From Betaproteobacteria bacterium (lineage in GTDB: Bacteria > Pseudomonadota > Gammaproteobacteria > Burkholderiales > SG8-41), in NCBI GenBank assembly GCA_020028375.1, contig JAHZNX010000160.1, positions 1 through 5,540 on the forward strand: 5,540 bases of DNA, given 5' to 3'. Below, piece after piece: positions 1 through 5,540 of this stretch; positions within the stretch are counted from its first letter, which is position 1; every line of letters begins with the position of its first letter. Both the position numbers and the translations under genes were made by a program. A model generated the notes under the pieces. It was not told the origin of the DNA, ran no database searches, and was given only the letters and a program-made list of their open reading frames with translations.

Positions 1-600
1 CCACACCAGGCTTTCGAACATCTTCTGCGTCGGCTGCAGGGCGCCCGGCAGCTCCCCGAGCACCGATCCGCGGTGCGCGGCAAGCGCCTCCAGGTCGAGA
101 ACCTGCCCGCCGGCATCCTGTATTGCGCGCAGCAGGCGGCTCTTTCCGCTGCCGGTCAGTCCGCACAGGACGCGCAAGCGGAACCTGCGCGGCAGGCGCT
201 CGAGGTCCGCGACCACCGCCCTGCGGTAGGCGCGGTAGCCGCCGTCGAGCCGGCCGACCCGCCAGCCGACCTGATGCAGCACGTGCGCGAACGCGTCGCT
301 GCGGCTGCCGCCGCGCCAGCAGTAGACGAGCGGCCGCCACTCGCGCGGCCGGTCGAGAAAGCGCTCGTTCAGGTGCCGCGCGATATTGGCGCTCACCAGC
401 GCCGCGCCGATTTTCTTGGCCTCGAACGCGGAGCGCTGCTTGTAGATCGTCCCGACGCGCGCGCGCTCGGCGTCGTCGAGGACGGGGCAGCTGATCGCGC
501 CGGGGACGTGATCCTCGGCGAACTCGCCCTCGGAGCGTACGTCGATGACCTCGTCAAAATCGGGCAGGTGTGCTACGGTTGCCGTGGCCGGTCCTCGCAC
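1..600 (-). CDS. selU: tRNA 2-selenouridine synthase (SelU/MnmH), N-terminal part, cut by window edge
   Basis: SelU replaces sulfur with selenium at the wobble uridine (position 34) of tRNAs for Lys, Glu and Gln, using selenophosphate made by SelD. I translated the minus strand by hand: exactly 200 codons lie in the window, and about 150-170 more should continue beyond position 1. An N-terminal rhodanese domain (about residues 10-130) contains DEVIDVRSEGEF (16-27) and the active-site loop CWRGGSRS (94-101), with the catalytic Cys at 94. A P-loop domain follows, with GLTGSGKS (147-154), then DLEALAAHRGS (169-179) and QPTQKMFESLVW (189-200), all typical of the family. The chosen start is GTG at 598-600: an AGGA lies about 6 bases upstream, and the protein then begins like family members, a few residues before the rhodanese domain. 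Another in-frame GTG at 625-627 lacks a ribosome binding site; an in-frame stop lies at 649-651. The gene diverges from selD across 50 bases, which fits their shared pathway. No broken frame is seen. Confidence 0.95.
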   Translation of the reverse strand, partial: MRGPATATVAHLPDFDEVIDVRSEGEFAEDHVPGAISCPVLDDAERARVGTIYKQRSAFEAKKIGAALVSANIARHLNERFLDRPREWRPLVYCWRGGSRSDAFAHVLHQVGWRVGRLDGGYRAYRRAVVADLERLPRRFRLRVLCGLTGSGKSRLLRAIQDAGGQVLDLEALAAHRGSVLGELPGALQPTQKMFESLVW

Positions 601-650
601 GGGGATCCTGGTTTTTTCTGCGCGCACCGGAGCATAGTTTACGGGAAATC
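601..650. promoter_or_regulatory. selU-selD divergent intergenic region
   Basis: Only 50 bases separate the selU GTG from the selD ATG. The region holds an AGGATCCCC leader before selU (reading minus) and CGGGAA (642-647), a modest Shine-Dalgarno-like site, before the selD ATG at 651. It contains a T-run at 611-617 and an AT-richer patch at 633-641, the least GC-rich stretch nearby. The patch offers poor -10-like hexamers on both strands (CATAGT plus, TAAACT minus), neither with a credible -35. Both promoters must lie here or inside the opposite gene; I cannot place them. Confidence 0.4.
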
Positions 651-1709
651 ATGAACAAGCCTATTGAAGCAGGCACGATCCGGCTGACCCAGCTCGCGCA
701 CGGCGGCGGGTGAGGCTGCAAGCTCACGCCAGCGTTGCTGAGCGAAGTGCTTGCGGGGTCGCCGCTGGGCAGGATGTGGCCCAATCTCCTGGTCGGTCAC
801 GAGACGAGTGACGACGCGGCGGTGTATCGCCTTAACGAGTCCCAGGCCCTGGTCGCGACCACGGATTTCTTCACGCCCATCGTGGACGATCCCTACGATT
901 TCGGGCGCATCGCAGCGACCAACGCGATTTCGGACGTCTACGCGATGGGCGCGCGTCCCATCATGGCGCTGGCGCTGCTCGGCGTGCCGCTCGGGAAGCT
1001 GCCGACGTGGGCGGTACAGCGTATCGTCGCCGGTGGCCACGACGTGTGCGAGCAGGTGGGCGTGCCGATCGCCGGCGGGCACTCGATCGATTCACCCGAG
1101 CCGCTCTACGGGCTGGTGGCGCTGGGCCTGATCGATCCCGCCAAGGTCAAGCGCAACGACCGCGCCAGGGCGGGCGACGTCCTGATCCTCGGCAAGGGAC
1201 TCGGCATCGGCGTGATGGGCGCCGCGCTGAAGAAGGGAGAGCTGAAGGACAAGGCCTATCGCCAGATGCTGGAGACCGCGACACAGCTCAACACGCCGGG
1301 GCTCAAGTTCGCGGAGATGGAGGGAGTGCACGCGCTGACCGATGTCACCGGCTTCGGTCTCCTCGGGCACCTGCTCGAAATCTGCCGCGGCTCGAAGCTC
1401 CAGGCGCGGCTCGAGTTCGAGCGCGTTCCGATCCTCTCGGCGGCGCGCCACCTGGTGGAGGCCGGCTACGCGACCGGCGCCTCGGACCGCAACTGGGCAA
1501 GCTGCCAGGAGGAGGTAGCGCTGCCGGCGGAATGGCCGCAATGGCGCCGCAAGATCCTGACCGACCCGCAGACCAGCGGCGGCCTGCTCGTCGCCTGCGA
1601 TTCCGCGACCGCGCCCGCCGTGCTGGAAGTATTCAAGAGCGAGGGGTTTACGCAAGCAGCGGCGATTGGCTCGTTCGGCGCCGGCGCGCCCCGCGTGGTC
1701 GTCGCGTAA
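651..1709 (+). CDS. selD: Selenophosphate synthetase SelD, selenocysteine-containing (in-frame UGA at codon 21)
   Basis: SelD makes selenophosphate from selenide and ATP in the cytoplasm. Selenophosphate is the selenium donor for Sec-tRNA (SelA) and for SelU. Reading from ATG 651 through the UGA at 711-713 gives 352 residues, close to the 347 of E. coli SelD. The start reads MNKPIEAGTIRLTQLAHGGG-U-GCKLTP, matching the E. coli IRLTQYSHGAG-C-GCKISP. U21 thus replaces catalytic Cys17, and K24 corresponds to essential Lys20. Further family motifs follow: SDDAAVY (53-59), TTDFFTPIVDDP (70-81), ATNAISDVYAMGA (89-101), GGHSID (142-147), TDVTGFGLLGH (230-240) and LTDPQTSGGLL (303-313). These cover the ATP-binding AIRS N domain and the C domain. 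Starting after the UGA (for example TTG 735) would remove the catalytic loop, so it cannot be the true start. CGGGAA at 642-647 may be the ribosome binding site. selD diverges from selU and converges on tesA. Full-length product should require SelA, SelB and selC elsewhere in the genome, none of which lies here. Confidence 0.97.
711..713 (+). other. selD: UGA selenocysteine codon in selD (Sec21)
   Basis: This TGA lies in frame between ATG 651 and the conserved remainder of selD. The residues on both sides (HGGG before, GCKLTP after) match the SelD catalytic loop without any gap, so it is neither a frameshift nor a true stop. It aligns with the catalytic Cys of E. coli SelD, the usual position for Sec in selenoprotein forms of this enzyme. 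Without Sec insertion, translation would end after 20 residues. Confidence 0.93.
716..756 (+). promoter_or_regulatory. Bacterial SECIS-like hairpin directing Sec insertion in selD
   Basis: The hairpin begins two bases after the UGA. Outer stem: 716-723 pairs with 749-756 (8 pairs, one of them U-G; the core is GCAAGC with GCTTGC). A small internal loop follows at 724-726/745-748, where 725C-747G can still pair. Upper stem: 727-729 pairs with 742-744, A741 is bulged, and 730-733 pairs with 737-740. The loop is GUU (734-736). The apical loop starts 20 bases after the UGA and begins with G. Both points fit the bacterial SECIS rules as I know them (16-37 bases spacing, a G among the first two loop bases). 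SelB with Sec-tRNA would bind the upper stem-loop. The bulge is on the 3' side, unlike the 5'-side bulged U in E. coli fdhF. The fold was paired by eye; no energy was computed. Confidence 0.78.
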
Positions 1710-1728
1710 CGGCGAATCGCCGCGTTGC
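1706..1728. terminator. Weak hairpin between convergent selD and tesA
   Basis: GGCG (1711-1714) pairs with CGCC (1718-1721) around AAT. After a two-base bulge (GC, 1722-1723), 1706-1710 pairs with 1724-1728, with one T-G wobble. It spans the selD stop codon and sits just outside the tesA stop at 1746-1748, where a bidirectional terminator would be expected. No T-run follows on either strand, so intrinsic termination is doubtful. The rest of the 36-base gap (1710-1745) shows nothing recognisable. Confidence 0.25.
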
Positions 1729-1745
1729 TCGTCAGTCGTCGGCCG

Positions 1746-2378
1746 TCACTTCTTGAGCAGCGGGCGCAGCTCCTTCCACACCGTCTCGAGCATCAGCGGC
1801 TGCGCCGCCGCGGTCGGATGGATGCCGTCGCCCTGAAACAGCTCCCGGTTCTCGGAAAAGCCATCCAGCAGATACGGCACCAGCGGCAGCTTGCGGCTGC
1901 GCGCGACCGCGCCGAAAACGTCGTGGAACTTCGCGGTGTACTCCATGCCATAGTTCGGTGGCAGGCGGATTCCCACCAGGAGCACGCGCGCCTGGCGGCG
2001 GCGGCACGCATCGCTGATCGCCTCGAGATTGCGGCGGATCGACTCCGGGTCCGCCCCGCGCAGTCCATCGTTCGCTCCCAGCTCGAGTATGACGAGTGCG
2101 GGGCGGTGCGTCTTGAGCAGGGCGTCGATGCGATTGCGGCCGCCGACGGTGGTTTCCCCGCTGATGCTCGAGTTGACTACCTTATAATCCAGCTTATCCG
2201 CGCGCAGGCGTTGCTCGAGCAGCTGCACCCAGCCCTGTTCCCGGGGCAGGCCGTATCCCGCCGACAGACTGTCGCCCAGGACCAGAATGGTCGCGGCGGA
2301 GGAAGCCGCGGCCGCAGCCGCCAGCGCGCACGCAAACACTAGGCGCACCACGATGTCGAACAGCCGCGCGCAGATCAT
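1746..2378 (-). CDS. tesA: Periplasmic SGNH-family esterase: acyl-CoA thioesterase I / lysophospholipase L1 / arylesterase (TesA)
   Basis: TesA hydrolyses thioesters, lysophospholipids and aryl esters in the periplasm. The 210-residue product matches the 208-residue E. coli precursor. A signal peptide is visible: a short N-terminus with arginines at 5 and 12, then a hydrophobic run VVRLVFACALAAAAAA (10-25). Cleavage is likely after SSA (26-28), giving a mature ATILVLGDSLSAG. The SGNH blocks are complete: GDSLS (35-39) with nucleophile Ser37; SISGETT (71-77) with oxyanion Gly74; GAND (101-104) with Asn103; DGIHP (184-188) with Asp184 and His187. Their spacing agrees with E. coli TesA. ATG at 2376-2378 is preferred because GAGG at 2387-2390 lies 8 bases upstream. 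A GTG at 2349-2351 would still leave a short signal peptide and avoid overlap with ybbA, but it has no ribosome binding site. In-frame codons further upstream lie inside ybbA and look unlike a signal peptide. It diverges from ybbA and converges on selD. Confidence 0.95.
   Translation of the reverse strand: MICARLFDIVVRLVFACALAAAAAASSAATILVLGDSLSAGYGLPREQGWVQLLEQRLRADKLDYKVVNSSISGETTVGGRNRIDALLKTHRPALVILELGANDGLRGADPESIRRNLEAISDACRRRQARVLLVGIRLPPNYGMEYTAKFHDVFGAVARSRKLPLVPYLLDGFSENRELFQGDGIHPTAAAQPLMLETVWKELRPLLKK
2183..2188 (+). promoter_or_regulatory. Possible -10 element for ybbA-ybbP inside tesA
   Basis: A perfect TATAAT lies on the plus strand within tesA (opposite its DYK codons), about 165 bases before the ybbA start. 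It stands out in GC-rich coding sequence. A TTGACT lies at 2173-2178, but only 4 bases away, so it cannot act as the -35. No good -35 is seen at the usual spacing, and no TG extends the -10. It may be a chance result of tesA codons. If real, it would give ybbA a leader of about 160 bases, antisense to tesA. Confidence 0.2.
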
Positions 2379-3036
2379 CCTCAGGGCCTCGGGAATCGGC
2401 AAGCAGGTTACCACCGGCACTACAGAACTGACCATTCTGAGCGACGTGAGTTTCGAGGTCCGCGGCGGCGAGGCGGTCGCGATCGTCGGAGTGTCGGGAT
2501 CTGGAAAGTCCACCTTGCTTGGCCTGCTGGCGGGGCTCGATACCCCGAGCACGGGGGCGGTCGGCATCGACGGGCATGACCTCTACGCGCTCGATGAGGA
2601 TGGCCGCGCCGCGCTGCGCGGGCAGATGGTCGGATTCGTGTTCCAGTCGTTCCAGCTGCTGCCGGCGATGACCGCGCTGGAAAACGTGATGCTGCCGCTC
2701 GAGCTTGCCGGATGGGCGGAAGCGGCGGCGCCGGCGCGGGCGATGCTCGCGCGCGTGGGCCTCGCGGAGCGCTTGCATCATTATCCCAAGCAGCTTTCCG
2801 GAGGCGAGCAGCAGCGCGTGGCGATCGCGCGCGCGTTCGTGACCCGTCCCAAGCTTCTCTTCGCCGACGAGCCGACCGGCAATCTGGATGCGGCGACGGG
2901 CGGCCAGGTGATCGATCTCCTGTTCGAGTTGAACCGCGAGAGCGGCACGACGCTGCTGCTCGTGACCCACGACGAGGCGATTACCGGGCGCTGCGACCGC
3001 GTGCTGCATCTCGCCGCCGGCCGTTTGCAGGCATGA
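2353..3036 (+). CDS. ybbA: ABC transporter ATPase, YbbA (LolD/MacB type)
   Basis: This is the cytoplasmic ATP-hydrolysing subunit that drives the permease encoded next. At 227 residues it is almost the length of E. coli YbbA (228). All nucleotide-binding motifs are intact: Walker A GVSGSGKST (46-54, Lys52), Q-loop FVFQSFQLLP (95-104, Gln98), signature LSGGEQQRVAIAR (148-160), Walker B LLFADEP (168-174, catalytic Glu173), D-loop GNLD (176-179) and H-loop VTHDE (204-208, His206). The FQ-FQLLP and DEPTGNLD forms are typical of the LolD/MacB group, which works with FtsX-type permeases. The ATG at 2353 gives a normal length; the open frame runs upstream to 2287, but that part is Ala-rich antisense of the tesA signal peptide. 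Only a weak AGG (2341-2343) precedes the ATG. The start lies 26 bases inside the 5' end of divergent tesA, and the stop TGA overlaps the ybbP ATG. The symbol rests on family and gene order; LolD itself is less likely next to tesA. Confidence 0.95.
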   Translation: MSNSRAQIILRASGIGKQVTTGTTELTILSDVSFEVRGGEAVAIVGVSGSGKSTLLGLLAGLDTPSTGAVGIDGHDLYALDEDGRAALRGQMVGFVFQSFQLLPAMTALENVMLPLELAGWAEAAAPARAMLARVGLAERLHHYPKQLSGGEQQRVAIARAFVTRPKLLFADEPTGNLDAATGGQVIDLLFELNRESGTTLLLVTHDEAITGRCDRVLHLAAGRLQA

Positions 3037-5531
3037 AAGTCGCGCAGGAAATTCGTCTGGCGTGGCGGCTGCTCGCGCGCGACTGGCGCGCGGGGGAGAT
3101 CACGCTGATCGCGGCCGCGATCGTGATCGCCGTCGCCGCCGTCACCACCGTCGGCTTCTTCACCGACCGCGTGCAGCGGGTGCTCGAGCTCGAGGCCAAC
3201 CGGCTGCTGGGGGCCGATCTCGTGATCTCCGACTCCCGCCCGCTCGACCCGGAGCTGCGGCGGGAAGCCTCACGTCGCGGGCTCGCCGCGATCGAGGTTC
3301 TGCGCTTTCCCAGCATGGTGATGCTGCGCGACCGCGCCGTCCTGGCGGAGGTCAAGGTGGTCTCCCCCGGCTACCCGCTGCGCGGAGAACTGCGCATCGC
3401 CGAGCGCCTGTTCGGTACCGACCGCGTCGCCGGGACGATTCCCGGTCCGGGGACGGTGTGGGTGGACGAGCGGCTGCATACCTCGCTCGATATCTCGGCG
3501 GAGGACCGCGTCGGGCTGGGCAACAGCCGGTTCGCGGTCGGGGCTGTGGTCACCCACGAGCCCGGGGTGGAGCTGGGATTCCTGAGCGGCGCGCCGCGCC
3601 TCGTCCTGAACGCCCACGACCTCGCGGCGACCGGTCTGGTGCAACCGGGCAGCCGCGTCCGCTACCGGTTGCACATTGCCGGTAACAGCGAAGCGGTGGA
3701 GGCGTACCGGGCCTGGGCGCAGCCGCGGCTGCGGGCGGGCATCCGCATCGAGGGCGTGCGCGACGCCCGCCCCGAGGTCCGCTCGGCGCTCGAGCGCGCC
3801 GAAAAATATCTCAACCTGGCGGCGCTGACGAGCGTGCTGCTCGCCGCGGTCGCAATCGCCCTCGCGGCGCGGCGCTACCTGCAGCGCCACCTCGACGGCT
3901 GCGCGATGATGCGCTGCCTCGGCGCGAGCCAGGCCCTGATCATCCGGCTCTACGCCGCGCATTTCATGGTGCTGGGCGCGCTCGCCGCGGCGGCCGGGAC
4001 CGCCATCGGGGCGGGCGCCCAGGCGGTGCTGGTTGCCTGGCTCGGCCAGGTGGTCACGGTGACGCTGCCGGCGGCGAGCCCCGCGCCCGCGCTCCACGGA
4101 GCCGCCGTGGGATGGCTGCTGCTGCTGGGCTTTGCGCTGCCGCCGGTCGTAAGCCTCGCCCAGGTGCCGACGCTGCGGGTGTTGAGGCGAGAGCTCGGCT
4201 TTCCCCGCAGCCCGGGACTGTTTGCGTATGCGCTCGGCATGGCGGTCATCGCCGCGATGATCCTGTGGCGGGCGCAGGAGCTGCGGCTCGGGCTGACCGT
4301 GCTCGGCTGGTTCGTCGCGGCCATGGCCATCGCGTGCGCGCTGACCTGGCTGCTGCTGCGCGCGGTGGGGACGCTGCGCACGCGCGGCGTCTCGTGGCGA
4401 TTTGGCGTCGCGAATCTGCGGCGCAGGACAGGCAGCACAATCCTCCAGGTCGTGGCGCTCGCGCTCGGCATCATGGCGCTGCTCACGCTGACCCTGATCC
4501 GCGGCGATCTGCTGCGCACGTGGCGCGAAAGCCTGCCGCGGGACGCCCCCAACCGCTTCATCGTCAACATCCAGCCGGACCAGGTCGCGGCCATCGGGCG
4601 CTTTCTCGAGGAGCGCGGCACGGCCGCCCCGGAGCTCTTTCCGATGGTGCGCGGGCGGCTCGTCGAGATCGGCGGACGTAGCGTGACGGCGGACGACTAC
4701 GCGGACGAGCGGGCGCGGCGCCTCATCACGCGGGAGTTCAACCTGTCGTGGGCCACCCGCCTGCAGCCGGACAATCGCATCGTCGCCGGAACCTGGTGGG
4801 AGCGCGCCCCCGCGCGCACGGACCAGTTTTCGGTGGAGCGCGGCCTCGCCGAAGCGCTCGGCATCGGCATGGGCGACGCGCTCACTTTCGACATCGCGGG
4901 AGCCGCGGTCACCGCCACGGTGACGAGCCTGCGCAGCGTGGACTGGGACAGCTTCAATGTGAATTTCTTCGTCGTGGCGCCGCCCGGGCTGCTCGAAGGA
5001 TATCCCGCGACTTACGTCACGAGCTTTCACCTGCCGGGGGGGCGGGTCGAAGTGCTCAACGCGCTGGTAAAGGCCTTTCCCAATATCGTCCTCATCGACG
5101 TCGCGCAGGTGCTCTCCCAGGTGCAGCGGATGATGGACCACGCCGCGCGGGCGGTGCAGTTCGTGTTCCTGTTCACGATTGCCGCCGGCCTGGTGGTGCT
5201 CTACGCGGCCGTCGCCAGCACCCAGGACGAGCGGCTCTACCAGGCAACCGTCATGCGCACGCTGGGCGCAAGCCGCGTGCAGATCCGCCGCTCTCACCTC
5301 GCAGAGTTTGGTCTGACCGGCGCGGCGGCAGGCTTCGTGGCCGCGGCGGGCGCAAGCGGGCTTGCCTACTACATCGCGCGGCAGTTCCTGCATCTCGCCT
5401 ATGCGCCGGACCCGGCGGTATGGCTGATCGGGATCGCCGGGGGCGCGCTGGGGGTCGCGGCGGCCGGCTACCTCGGCACGCGGAGCGTGCTGAATGTGGC
5501 GCCGCTCAAGGCGCTGCGGGCTCTCGGCTGA
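3033..5531 (+). CDS. ybbP: FtsX-family ABC transporter permease, YbbP
   Basis: This is the inner-membrane subunit partnering YbbA. From ATG 3033 it has 832 residues, against about 804 in E. coli YbbP. Membrane segments judged by eye lie near 22-42, 261-279, 304-340 (perhaps two), 356-376, 395-412, 418-443, 468-488, 708-730, 755-785 and 795-815. Two large periplasmic domains lie at about 43-258 and 490-705. The protein is an internal duplication: each half has a periplasmic domain followed by an FtsX module. The cytoplasmic loops repeat, with MMRCLGAS (292-299) and VMRTLGAS (740-747), probably where the permease contacts YbbA. The frame is open well upstream, to 2712, but that part only shadows ybbA. 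The chosen ATG overlaps the ybbA stop as ATGA, a standard translational coupling, and starts the usual short cytoplasmic helix (EIRLAWRLLARDWRAGE). This form moves lipids or uses mechanical force across the periplasm rather than importing solutes; the YbbP substrate is unsettled. Confidence 0.94.
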   Translation: MKVAQEIRLAWRLLARDWRAGEITLIAAAIVIAVAAVTTVGFFTDRVQRVLELEANRLLGADLVISDSRPLDPELRREASRRGLAAIEVLRFPSMVMLRDRAVLAEVKVVSPGYPLRGELRIAERLFGTDRVAGTIPGPGTVWVDERLHTSLDISAEDRVGLGNSRFAVGAVVTHEPGVELGFLSGAPRLVLNAHDLAATGLVQPGSRVRYRLHIAGNSEAVEAYRAWAQPRLRAGIRIEGVRDARPEVRSALERAEKYLNLAALTSVLLAAVAIALAARRYLQRHLDGCAMMRCLGASQALIIRLYAAHFMVLGALAAAAGTAIGAGAQAVLVAWLGQVVTVTLPAASPAPALHGAAVGWLLLLGFALPPVVSLAQVPTLRVLRRELGFPRSPGLFAYALGMAVIAAMILWRAQELRLGLTVLGWFVAAMAIACALTWLLLRAVGTLRTRGVSWRFGVANLRRRTGSTILQVVALALGIMALLTLTLIRGDLLRTWRESLPRDAPNRFIVNIQPDQVAAIGRFLEERGTAAPELFPMVRGRLVEIGGRSVTADDYADERARRLITREFNLSWATRLQPDNRIVAGTWWERAPARTDQFSVERGLAEALGIGMGDALTFDIAGAAVTATVTSLRSVDWDSFNVNFFVVAPPGLLEGYPATYVTSFHLPGGRVEVLNALVKAFPNIVLIDVAQVLSQVQRMMDHAARAVQFVFLFTIAAGLVVLYAAVASTQDERLYQATVMRTLGASRVQIRRSHLAEFGLTGAAAGFVAAAGASGLAYYIARQFLHLAYAPDPAVWLIGIAGGALGVAAAGYLGTRSVLNVAPLKALRALG

Positions 5532-5537
5532 TATAAT
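5529..5537 (+). promoter_or_regulatory. Extended -10 promoter motif (TGATATAAT) at end of ybbP
   Basis: TATAAT (5532-5537) is a perfect -10 hexamer. It is preceded by TG at the extended position, and these two bases belong to the ybbP stop codon TGA. No TTGACA-like -35 is seen in the GC-rich bases upstream, but an extended -10 can work without one. Transcription would start at or just past position 5540 and serve a gene outside the window. The call rests on the motif alone. Confidence 0.5.
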
Positions 5538-5540
5538 TCG

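Noticed and set aside
73..654. Plus-strand open frame of 193 codons opposite selU
   Set aside because: It is antisense to clear SelU motifs (CWRGGSRS, P-loop, HRGS), shows low complexity and has no family features.
711..713. UGA as a nonsense mutation making selD a pseudogene
   Set aside because: It falls precisely at the residue that is Cys or Sec in the family, is followed by a SECIS-like hairpin, and the rest of the gene is intact.
735..1709. Shorter selD starting at TTG 735
   Set aside because: It would lack the catalytic loop (U21, K24) that every active SelD needs. The upstream sequence through the UGA matches SelD closely, so the gene starts at ATG 651.
2173..2188. TTGACT plus TATAAT as a complete sigma-70 promoter
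   Set aside because: Only 4 bases separate the two hexamers where about 17 are needed, so they cannot form one promoter.
2379..2567. Longer tesA start reaching to 2567
   Set aside because: It would put 63 Pro/Ser-rich residues before the signal peptide and overlap the ybbA coding region further. The length from 2378 already matches the family.
2712..3032. N-terminal extension of the ybbP frame by 107 codons
   Set aside because: This stretch lies within ybbA in another frame and has an Arg/Ala-rich shadow composition. The ATGA overlap at 3033-3036 gives a normal start and length.
5036..5042. Run of seven G in ybbP as a possible phase-variable tract
   Set aside because: It encodes Pro-Gly-Gly-Arg in frame, is short, and such runs are common by chance at this GC content.
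3270..5393. Long open frame on the minus strand (707 codons) opposite ybbP
   Set aside because: It is a shadow of the GC-rich ybbP codons: Arg/His/Gln/Ala-rich, without recognisable domains, while the plus-strand frame gives a coherent membrane protein.

Overview
The window comes from a GC-rich proteobacterium (third codon positions are mostly G or C). Members of the betaproteobacteria, or nearby lineages, fit best: the protein families and their order match proteobacterial selD/selU and tesA/ybbA/ybbP loci, and the start of the SelU protein resembles what I recall of betaproteobacterial SelU. I could not run a search, so the taxonomic call is inference.

The left part (1-1709) is a selenium module. 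Positions 1-600 (minus strand) hold the N-terminal 200 codons of selU/mnmH, the tRNA 2-selenouridine synthase, cut by the window edge. Diverging from it across 50 bases is selD (651-1709, plus strand), selenophosphate synthetase. The selD reading frame contains an in-frame UGA at 711-713, exactly where E. coli SelD has its catalytic Cys17. A well-formed bacterial SECIS-like hairpin (716-756) follows it directly. SelD is therefore itself a selenoprotein here, and a standard gene caller would cut off its first 28 residues or miss the true start. SelD makes the selenophosphate that SelU uses, and its own synthesis also needs selenophosphate by way of Sec-tRNA.

The right part (1746-5531) is a tesA-ybbA-ybbP locus, with the same divergent arrangement as in E. 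coli. tesA (1746-2378, minus) encodes a secreted periplasmic SGNH lysophospholipase/thioesterase. It converges on selD across a 36-base gap holding a weak hairpin. ybbA (2353-3036, plus) encodes an ABC ATPase of the LolD/MacB type. ybbP (3033-5531, plus) encodes a large, internally duplicated FtsX-family permease, joined to ybbA by an ATGA stop/start overlap. tesA and ybbA start head to head and overlap by about 26 bases. YbbA and YbbP form an inner-membrane ABC machine that probably works with periplasmic TesA on a hydrophobic or lipid substrate.

The window ends with a perfect extended -10 promoter motif (TGATATAAT, 5529-5537) overlapping the ybbP stop codon. It probably drives the next gene, outside the window. 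I see no mobile element, CRISPR array, tRNA or rRNA gene. The one non-standard element is the recoded selD with its SECIS; the rest are recognisable conserved families.
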